Positions 1-6,500 of a stretch of DNA of 9,423 nt are shown here, in pieces. The translations under genes were made by a program, and so were the position numbers. Numbering within the stretch: position 1 is the first letter of the stretch; the number at the start of each line of letters is the position of its first letter. The notes beneath the pieces were generated by a model. That model did not search any database and had not been told where the DNA came from. It saw only the letters and a list, made by a program, of their open reading frames with translations. The DNA is taken from the NCBI GenBank assembly GCA_031272655.1, contig JAISTJ010000162.1, forward strand, positions 1 to 9,423, in the 5' to 3' direction. Source of the stretch: Tannerella sp. (GTDB taxonomy: Bacteria; Bacteroidota; Bacteroidia; Bacteroidales; Tannerellaceae).

Positions 1-258
1 TTAGAAGAGCCTGAGTTCAAAAAACTCTTCGGCGCACTCGAAGACGAGCAACTGAAGCGCACCCCCGAAGGCTTCCCCAAAGACAGCCCTTACGAGTGGT
101 TGCTACGATACAAAATGTACGTCGTTTCGGCTATGAAAGACGAGAGTTTCTTTGAACAGAACGATTGGCTCGACCGCATCGCAGACGATTTTAAAATTCT
201 TTACCCCTTCAACAAGTTCCTGAACTATACTATGGGTGAGTTTTTCGGCAAGGTATGA
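1..258 (+). CDS. DUF2461 family protein, C-terminal part
   Basis: The frame is open from base 1 to a TGA at 256-258, giving the last 85 residues of a protein that starts before the window. The segments EEPEFKKLFG, LKRTPEGFPKDSPY and LLRYKMYVVS, and the closing YPFNKFLNYTM, match my memory of the C-terminal half of DUF2461 (TIGR02453). Family members are about 220 residues long, so roughly 60% is missing here. Their biochemical function is unknown and no catalytic residue can be named. The stop overlaps the start of the next gene in an ATGA arrangement (ATG at 255-257), which suggests translational coupling and one transcript with the methyltransferase-like gene. The family call is fairly sure; any function would be a guess. 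Confidence 0.85.
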   Translation, partial: LEEPEFKKLFGALEDEQLKRTPEGFPKDSPYEWLLRYKMYVVSAMKDESFFEQNDWLDRIADDFKILYPFNKFLNYTMGEFFGKV

Positions 259-908
259 AGTACTTTTTTAACCGTTTATATCGCCTTGTCTTTTGTCGCA
301 AAGGCTTCGGAATTCATTCGCCGTTCGTTTATGACTTGATAACCAATGTGATAGAGGAAAACAGGGAATATTATGTTTATAAAGAGTTGCGTGCCGAACG
401 CAAGAAACTTAAGCGTAGCGGCTGTCGTCTGCGTTTGCGGGAGCGTGAGCACCGGCTGCTGTTCCGCATCGCAAACCGTTTCCGGACGTACAAAATGCTT
501 GTTTCGGGCAGCGATTCCGGATTGATTCCCCTGTATCTGACAAAGTTTTCCAACTCCTCACAATGCACTGTTATTGAGCCTGTTACGCAGGAAAATAATG
601 TTGCAACAAGCGATTACGACCTGTTATTCATAGATTTTAAATATATTAATAACTTTAATATCAACGAAATAATAAACAAAACCGGCGAAAATGCTATAAT
701 GATTTTCGCCGGAATAGATGAAAACGCTGCAAAATGGCATGAAATAGCGTCAAATCCCAAAGTCTCGGTAACGGTTGACCTGCAAAATATCGGGCTTGCG
801 TTTTTCAATCCCGCGTTGCCGCACAGGACTTACAAATGCGTTATCCCGTCAATACGCAACACCGTTTTCTATGCTGCCGTTAAGTTCCTTGAGGAGAATT
901 TGCTCTAA
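255..908 (+). CDS. Degenerate SAM-methyltransferase-like protein with a read-through tail
   Basis: This 217-residue protein begins at the ATG overlapping the previous stop. Residues 15-27 carry RKGFGIHSPFVYD, the N-terminal hallmark of a Bacteroidota family annotated as class I SAM-dependent methyltransferases, normally about 240-260 residues. Residues 82-96 (LVSGSDSGLIPLYLT) stand where the family has a SAM-binding motif like LELGTSLGITTAYLA, so the glycine-rich loop is altered. The acidic end of strand 2 may be E108, and YDLLFIDFKY (121-130) matches the strand-4 region. Only about 12 residues separate these, where I expect 35-40, and the usual segment before the SAM motif is also missing. 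The family-like sequence ends at residue 197 (YKCVI, base 845). The last 20 residues are read almost entirely from DNA that encodes the sulfatase tail on the other strand. The gene may be coupled to the DUF2461 gene. I infer that methyltransferase activity is lost or altered; the family placement is likely. Confidence 0.7.
   Translation: MKYFFNRLYRLVFCRKGFGIHSPFVYDLITNVIEENREYYVYKELRAERKKLKRSGCRLRLREREHRLLFRIANRFRTYKMLVSGSDSGLIPLYLTKFSNSSQCTVIEPVTQENNVATSDYDLLFIDFKYINNFNINEIINKTGENAIMIFAGIDENAAKWHEIASNPKVSVTVDLQNIGLAFFNPALPHRTYKCVIPSIRNTVFYAAVKFLEENLL
666..712 (-). terminator. Rho-independent terminator for the asd-sulfatase transcript, inside the opposing gene
   Basis: Arms 682-692 (CCGGCGAAAAT) and 702-712 (ATTTTCGCCGG) form a perfect 11-bp inverted repeat around a 9-nt loop. 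Read on the minus strand, the hairpin is followed at once by TTTTGTTTATTATTT (681-667), a U-rich tract typical of intrinsic terminators. On the plus strand the bases after the hairpin are not T-rich. It therefore fits termination of leftward transcription, 137 bp beyond the sulfatase stop, although it lies within codons of the methyltransferase-like gene. The structure is seen directly; its activity is inferred. Confidence 0.7.
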
Positions 909-2387
909 ATCGGCGGCTATTTGGGGGTTTTTGAGGATTACATCGTATTTTTCCTGCGGGTCTTTGCGCACATTATACAGCTCAAACTTGCTCTTCGGGC
1001 GGAAATAGCGCAGTTTCCAACCTTCGTTGGTCAGCAGCACGGGACCTTCGTCGGACGAGATTACTATATGCCTGTTTTTCGGGAGTTTAGCGCCTTTAGT
1101 AACCGTTTTCAAATAAGAAATGCCGTCTTTGGAAGATTCTAATTTTACGCCTGTCAGCTCCGCCATTGTCGGCAACAGGTCGCACGCGGCGGTAAATTCG
1201 TCGCTGACACGGCTATGCAAAACGCCTTTCCAGTAGTAAGTTAACGGCACAACGATCCCGCCTTCGAGGTTGCTTTCCTTGATGCCTGCTAATCCTGCAT
1301 TGCCGTTGAAAATATCGCCCACACGGTCGCTATAGAACTTAAAGTAGGAGTTATCAAACCGCTCGCCCGAACGTTTGTCGCCGTAAGGCTTTGAAACTCT
1401 GCCGTCCTGCTGGTAGTAAATCTCGTGCCCGTTGTCGGAAGTAAAGATTATCAACGTTTTATCTTCAATGCCGAGTGTGCGGAGTTCACTCAGGATTTTT
1501 CCGACCTGATCGTCAAGCAGTTTCACCATCGAGGCGTATTCTTTTTCCAACGGCGATAACGCTTCATTGCCGGCTATTTCGGGATGAACGGCAGGAATGG
1601 AAATCTGCGCGGGAAGATTGGCATTATACATCAGGAAGAAAGAGTTGTTTTTAAATTCCCTGATAAATTCAAGCGTTTTGTTGATAAACAAATCGGGCGC
1701 ATAAGTCTTTTTCCCCGTCGTATCGTGGCGCAATTTCTCGGTTTGCTCGGTTTCAGGCTCGTAATTCATGCCGCAATCGGCGCGGGTGTTGCCTTCGAGC
1801 CTCACTGTCTGCCCGTTTTCAAAGATAAAAGGCGGGTACATGCCGCGAGCGCGGGAATGGTCGAGAAAGCCGTAGTAATAGTCCCATCCGTGCTGCTCAA
1901 CCTGCAGGCGCGAAGAGGAATGTCCCCATTCAATGACGCCGATTTCGCCCGTAATATAGCCTGCTTTGTTGAAAACCTGCGGCAGGTAGAGGTCGTTTGC
2001 AGGCAGCAGGATGTTATTTTCGTTGAGAGACTTTTCGTTTTGCTCAATAAACGAAGTATCTTCGCGGGCATAGACGCCGCCGCGGTTGAAGCGCCAAAGG
2101 TTTTTACGGCAGTCGAAATAGCCTGTGAAAAGCGATACACGGCCGTAAGTAGAGGTTGAGCCGCCGTATGCGTGGCTGAAACTGACGCCGCCGTTGATCA
2201 GCAGGTCAATGTTCGGCGTGGTAAAGTGTTTCTGCCCGTAAGCCGAAAGCATGCCCTTGCCTAAGTCGTTGGCGCATATTATAATAACATTGGGCTTGTC
2301 CTTACTTGCTGCATTAACACTTTGTATTGTAATTACAGTTAATGCACAAATTGTTGATAATAAACATAATACGCTTTTACTTTTCAT
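849..2387 (-). CDS. Secreted sulfatase-fold protein, probably catalytically inactive
   Basis: The ATG at 2387 gives 512 residues and a good signal peptide (residues 1 to about 26, ending SVNA). A start at 2435 would put charged residues before it and overlap asd. The S1 sulfatase/alkaline phosphatase fold is clear: KPNVIIICANDLGKG at the N-terminus, LFTGYFDC, HGWDYYYGFLDH, MYPPFIFENG, EKEYASMVKLLDD, IIFTSDNGHE, LEGGIVVPL and a C-terminal GWKLRYF...ELYNVRKDP segment. It recalls a subfamily with GKLEWG in place of GKWHLG. Kept residues include D41, R83, D318, N319 and K370. Expected residues are changed: the first Asp of the metal pair is N40, the formylglycine motif C/S-x-P/A-x-R reads S79-T-Y-G-R83, the GK lysine is V151, and the LPHGP histidine is A260. 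It is cotranscribed with asd (13-bp gap) and probably periplasmic or exported. A binding or pseudoenzyme role is inferred; no substrate can be named. Confidence 0.85.
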   Translation of the reverse strand: MKSKSVLCLLSTICALTVITIQSVNAASKDKPNVIIICANDLGKGMLSAYGQKHFTTPNIDLLINGGVSFSHAYGGSTSTYGRVSLFTGYFDCRKNLWRFNRGGVYAREDTSFIEQNEKSLNENNILLPANDLYLPQVFNKAGYITGEIGVIEWGHSSSRLQVEQHGWDYYYGFLDHSRARGMYPPFIFENGQTVRLEGNTRADCGMNYEPETEQTEKLRHDTTGKKTYAPDLFINKTLEFIREFKNNSFFLMYNANLPAQISIPAVHPEIAGNEALSPLEKEYASMVKLLDDQVGKILSELRTLGIEDKTLIIFTSDNGHEIYYQQDGRVSKPYGDKRSGERFDNSYFKFYSDRVGDIFNGNAGLAGIKESNLEGGIVVPLTYYWKGVLHSRVSDEFTAACDLLPTMAELTGVKLESSKDGISYLKTVTKGAKLPKNRHIVISSDEGPVLLTNEGWKLRYFRPKSKFELYNVRKDPQEKYDVILKNPQIAADLEQILLKELNGSIENGVAY

Positions 2388-2400
2388 ACATAACCTGTTT

Positions 2401-3396
2401 TTATTTAAACAAATACTCTGCAATTTGAACCGCATTGAGGGCGGCGCCTTTGCGTATCTGATCGCTTACTGTCCAGAATGTCAGTCCGTTAGGATTTGAC
2501 AGGTCTTTGCGGATACGTCCTACATAGACAGGATCTTTTCCTGCAATAAACAACGGCATTGGATAGATTTTGTTTATAGGATCGTCCTGAAGGACAACGC
2601 CTTCCGCTTTGGCAAAAGCTTCGCGGGCTTCTTCTACCGACACGGGACGCTCGGTCTCAATCCATGTAGCCTCGCTGTGCGCCCGCATCACAGGTACGCG
2701 GACGCAGGTAGCGCTGACTTCAATGTCGGAATGCATTATCTTGCGCGTCTCGTTGTACATTTTCAGCTCTTCCTTCGTGTAACCGTTGTCGGTGAAGACG
2801 TCCACCTGCGGTATCAGGTTGTAAGCCAGCTGGTAAACAAATTTTTCCACCGTCGGCGCTTCGCCTTTTAAAATCTGCTCGTATTGCTTTGCCAATTCGG
2901 CCATAGCTTGGGCGCCTGCACCGCTTGAAGCCTGATAGGTAGAGACATGTACGCGCTTGATATGTGAAACCTTCTCAATAGCGTTGAGCGCCACAACCAT
3001 CTGAATAGTAGTACAGTTAGGATTTGCAATAATACCGCGCGGACGCTTCAGGGCATCTTCGGGATTGACTTCCGGCACTACCAAAGGCACATCTGCATCC
3101 ATCCTGAAAGCGCTTGTGTTGTCAATCATAACGGCGCCGTGCTTTGTTATCGTCCCGGCAAACTCTTTCGACGCTGCTCCGCCGGCAGACACAAACGCCA
3201 CATCCACCCCCTTAAAATCATCATTATGTTTCAGCTCCTTGACGGTATATTGCTTGCCTTTGAACGGATATTCGCGTCCCGCACTGCGCGACGAGCCGAA
3301 TAATAACAGTTCATCAACAGGGAAATCCCTCTCTTCGAGCGTTTTAAGAAACTCTTGACCTACCGCTCCGCTTACTCCAACAATTGCTGTTCTCAT
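2401..3396 (-). CDS. asd: Aspartate-semialdehyde dehydrogenase
   Basis: This 331-residue cytoplasmic enzyme makes aspartate-4-semialdehyde from aspartyl phosphate with NADPH, the branch point to lysine, diaminopimelate, methionine and threonine. The N-terminal Rossmann loop is GVSGAVGQ (residues 7-14). The active-site cysteine is C128 in NPNCTT. Q155 in [12 protein letters not shown] and H240 in VPVMRAHSE sit where the substrate-binding Gln and catalytic His are expected. Length and motif order are those of an intact family member, close to other Bacteroidota forms. The start ATG at 3396 places the nucleotide loop at the very N-terminus, as usual. It is first in a leftward pair with the sulfatase-like gene. 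A candidate promoter lies about 165 bp upstream, giving a long leader. The call is firm. Confidence 0.97.
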   Translation of the reverse strand: MRTAIVGVSGAVGQEFLKTLEERDFPVDELLLFGSSRSAGREYPFKGKQYTVKELKHNDDFKGVDVAFVSAGGAASKEFAGTITKHGAVMIDNTSAFRMDADVPLVVPEVNPEDALKRPRGIIANPNCTTIQMVVALNAIEKVSHIKRVHVSTYQASSGAGAQAMAELAKQYEQILKGEAPTVEKFVYQLAYNLIPQVDVFTDNGYTKEELKMYNETRKIMHSDIEVSATCVRVPVMRAHSEATWIETERPVSVEEAREAFAKAEGVVLQDDPINKIYPMPLFIAGKDPVYVGRIRKDLSNPNGLTFWTVSDQIRKGAALNAVQIAEYLFK

Positions 3397-3412
3397 TTTT
3401 TTTCGTAAAAAA

Positions 3413-3442
3413 TTTGTTTAATAAAAAAATTTTGTATTTTTG
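3413..3442 (+). promoter_or_regulatory. Bacteroidota-type promoter for the LTD repeat gene
   Basis: TTTG at 3413-3416 and TATTTTTG at 3435-3442 match the Bacteroidota -33 (TTTG) and -7 (TAnnTTTG) elements exactly, with an 18-bp spacer, slightly under the common 19-21. Transcription would begin near 3448 and give a leader of about 147 nt before the ATG at 3595. No other exact pair is seen in this strand of the intergenic region. Confidence 0.65.
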
Positions 3443-3480
3443 TAACCTATAATTTAAGTAGGTAATATCGTTTGTACCCC

Positions 3481-3544
3481 CTTTATTGCAGCTCTTGAAG
3501 CTATCCTGAAGCGGAATTGCTTCAATGTCATCATCGCAATAAAG
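3481..3544. promoter_or_regulatory. Foldable leader element with competing pairings
   Basis: CTTTATTGC (3481-3489) is a perfect inverted repeat of GCAATAAAG (3536-3544) and would close a 64-nt domain. Inside, AGCT (3490-3493) can pair with AGCT (3499-3502), and TGAAGC (3507-3512) with GCTTCA (3519-3524), giving a three-way junction. Alternatively TTGAAGC (3495-3501) pairs with GCTTCAA (3519-3525), 7 bp, which excludes both inner hairpins. The domain would sit in the leader of the LTD gene on the plus strand, or of asd on the minus strand. It matches no riboswitch class I know. Structure is visible; function is speculation. Confidence 0.35.
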
Positions 3545-3560
3545 TGCCCAAATCGGGCAC
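3544..3560. repeat. Short hairpin abutting the leader element
   Basis: GTGCCC (3544-3549) and GGGCAC (3555-3560) form a 6-bp perfect inverted repeat with a 5-nt loop. It directly follows the 64-nt foldable domain, sharing one base with it, and its right end overlaps the last base of the minus-strand TATCTTTG element. It could be a protein-binding palindrome or an RNA hairpin. There is no T tract after it on the plus strand, so it does not look like a terminator of rightward transcription. Confidence 0.4.
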
Positions 3561-3589
3561 AAAGATAATAATAATCCTGTTAAATAAAC
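3560..3589 (-). promoter_or_regulatory. Candidate promoter for asd
   Basis: On the minus strand TATCTTTG (3567 to 3560) is an exact -7 element. Upstream of it TGTTTA (3590-3585) gives only an imperfect -33 element, about 18 bp away. Transcription would start near 3553 and run leftward through about 155 nt before asd. No better element was found nearer to the asd start. The -7 match is real; use as a promoter is inferred. Confidence 0.4.
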
Positions 3590-3594
3590 ATAAT

Positions 3595-6500
3595 ATGAGG
3601 CGCGGATTGTTATTTTTAAGTTTTTTTATCGTGTCGGCATCGCTGGCGGCACAGGTTGAGGATGTGTCTCAACCTGGGGATGTGATTTTTACCGAAGTGA
3701 TGGCTAACCCGGTGGGTTTGAGCGCTTTACCTGAAACAGAGTACATAGAAATTTACAATACTTCCGATTCAAATATATGGCTTAACGGATGGATGTTTGT
3801 TTACGACGGTAAGGAAACGCCATTGCCTGACACTGTTTTGCCGTCGCACGGCTATGCGGTGCTGTACCGTTCGGGAAGGGACATAATCGTTGCTTCGGGC
3901 GCTTTAGCGCTGGGTTTGGACAAGTTTCCGGCGCAGGTGGCCAACACTACAAAAACTATCGGCTTGAAAAACTCTAAAGGCGAAATGATTGATGAAATCA
4001 CTTATCCGAATGCCAAGCCCGCTCAATCTTATGAAAGAGGCGATGACGGTACATGGCATTTCTCAACCGATGAACGCGGCGGGACGCCCGGCGAAAACAG
4101 CTCCCCTGCAACGCCTCCAGAGCCGGATCCCGATCCCGATCCTGACGATGACCCCGATGACCCCGATGAACCGGACGATCCGGAAAATCCTGATGACCCT
4201 GAGGAGCCTGACAACCCTGAAATTCCCATTGTTCCCGTTGATAATTCCCAACCCGGCGATGTGATTTTTACCGAAATTATGGCGAATCCATCGGGATTGA
4301 CAGCTTTGCCGGAAACCGAATACATCGAAATTTTTAACAATTCCGATTCAAATATATGGCTCAACGGGTGGATGTTTGTTTACGACGGTAAGGAAACGCC
4401 GTTGCCTGATACTGTTTTGCCGTCAGGCGGCTATGCAGTGTTATTCCGTTCGGGAAGGGACATAATCGTCGCTTCGGGGGCTTTAGCGCTCGGTTTGGAC
4501 AAATTTCCCGCGCAGGTCGCCAACACTACAAAAACTATCGGCTTGAAAAACTCCAAAGGCGAGATGATTGATGAGATCACATACCCGAATGCCAAGCCCG
4601 CTAAGTCGTATGAAAGGGGCGATGACGGAACATGGCATTTTTCAACCGATGAACGCGGAGGCACGCCCGGTGAAAACAATTCCCCCACGACGCCTCCCGA
4701 GCCGGAACCCGACCCTGACGACGACCCCGATGAACCGGAAAATCCGGATGACCCCGACGACCCTGATGACCCTGAAATTCCCATCGTTCCCGTTGATAAT
4801 TCCCAGCCCGGCGATGTGATTTTTACCGAAATTATGGCGAATCCATCGGGATTGACTGCTTTGCCGGAAACCGAATACATCGAAATTTTTAACAATTCCG
4901 ATTCAAATATATGGCTCAACGGGTGGATGTTTGTTTATGACGGGAAGGAAATCCCGTTGCCCGATATAGTCTTACCATCAGGCAGTTATGCTGTTTTATT
5001 CCGTTCGGGCAGGGATATAATCGTCGCTTCGGGAGCCTTGTCGCTTGGTTTGGATAAATTCCCGGCGCAGATTGCCAATACAACAAAGACGATAGCGCTG
5101 AAAAACTCTAATAATGAGATAATTGACGAAGTAACATATCCGAATGCCAAGCCTGCCCAATCATACGAGTTGGGCGACGACGGCACATGGCATTTCTCAA
5201 CCGATGAACGAGGCGGAACGCCCGGAGAAATCAGCTCTCCCGCTCCGATTACGCCCGACCCTGAACCGGAAGAACCGGAAGAGCCGGAAACCCCTGCTGC
5301 TGTTGATAATTCAAAGCCGGGCGACGTCATTATAACCGAAATTATGGCAAATCCATCGGGCTTAACTGCTTTGCCGGAAACCGAATATGTGGAGATTTAC
5401 AACCGTTCAGATTCAAATATCTGGCTTAACGGTTGGGTTTTTGTGTACGACGGCAAAGAGATTGCATTGCCGAATATTGCTATTCCGGCAGGTTCGTATG
5501 CCGTGTTGTACCGTTCGGGGCGGGAAATAAGCATCGCGTACAACGCTTTGTCGCTTGGGTTGGACAAATTCCCGTCTGCCCTCGCAAATACGACCAAAAC
5601 CATCGGTTTGAAAAACTCAAAAGGTGTGATGATAGACGAGGTTACGTATCCTAACGCTAAAGCAGCCCAGTCGTACGAGCGAGGCTCTGACGGCAGCTGG
5701 CATAACAGCACCGATAGCAAAGGCGGCACTCCCGGAGCGCCCAACTCACCCCCGCCCTCGAATCAAGATCCTAATCAAGGCGGAACCGAACCCGAAACGC
5801 CATCAAATCCTAATGACAATTCCAAGCCCGGGGATGTGATTATCAATGAAGTAATGGCAAATCCGGTTGGTTTGACGGCGTTGCCCGAAACCGAGTACAT
5901 AGAAATTTATAATGCTTCAGGTCAGGACATTACGCTTACAGGTTGGAAATTTATTTATGACAGCAAGGAAACTCCTTTTGACAGTACGGTCTTAAAATCA
6001 GGAGGTTATGCAGTTTTATATCGTTCCGGCAGGGAAATATCCGTTGCTGCGGGGGCGCTGGCGCTCGGTCTCGACAAATTCCCTTCCGCCCTTGCAAATA
6101 CAGGCAAAGCTATCGGATTGGTCAATTCTAAAGGGGTAGTAATCAATGAATTAGATTATCCGAGCGCTAAGACTGCAAAGTCTTACGAACGGGGAACAAA
6201 CGGCGTCTGGCACCTGTCCACCGATGCAAAAGGCGGCACTCCCGGAGCAGTAAATTCGCCGCCGCCGGCAGATAATCCTAACCCCACTCCCGATCCGGAC
6301 CCTGATCCTGATAGCCCTGATACACAGCCCGATAATTCCCAAGAAGGAGATGTTTTGATTAACGAAGTAATGGCAAATCCGGTAGGTTTAACGTTATTGC
6401 CTGAAACAGAATACATTGAGATTGTAAATGTTTCTGATTCCGCATTAAAACTTAAAGGTTGGAAGTTCGTTTATGATACCAACGAGTCTAATTTTCCTGA

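Noticed and set aside
643..661. An AT-only-stem palindrome (ATATTAA, 5-nt loop, TTAATAT) in the methyltransferase-like gene
   Set aside because: It is weak and all A/T in the stem, in a locally AT-rich stretch; it adds little to the adjoining strong hairpin at 682-712.
1584..2159. A 191-codon open frame on the plus strand inside the sulfatase-like gene
   Set aside because: It is antisense to a well-supported gene with clear family motifs, has no recognisable domain, and has no upstream signals; open antisense frames are common at this base composition.
2388..2435. An upstream ATG giving a 16-residue N-terminal extension of the sulfatase-like protein
   Set aside because: It overlaps the end of asd and puts charged residues ahead of a normal signal peptide; the ATG at 2387 gives a 13-bp gap and a standard signal sequence.
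3481..3544. The 9-bp inverted repeat as an invertible-promoter site of the kind that phase-varies Bacteroides surface genes
   Set aside because: No promoter lies between the arms, the arms are short, and no recombinase gene is in the window.
3517..3594. An upstream in-frame ATG extending the LTD protein by 26 residues
   Set aside because: The extension is hydrophilic, falls in the structured leader, and would bury the signal peptide.
4029..4919. Minus-strand open frames rich in Gly and Ser opposite the LTD linkers, resembling GSS-repeat proteins
   Set aside because: They are simply the complement of the Asp/Pro codons (GAT-CCC reads as GGG-ATC or shifted Gly/Ser codons) and recur at each linker copy.
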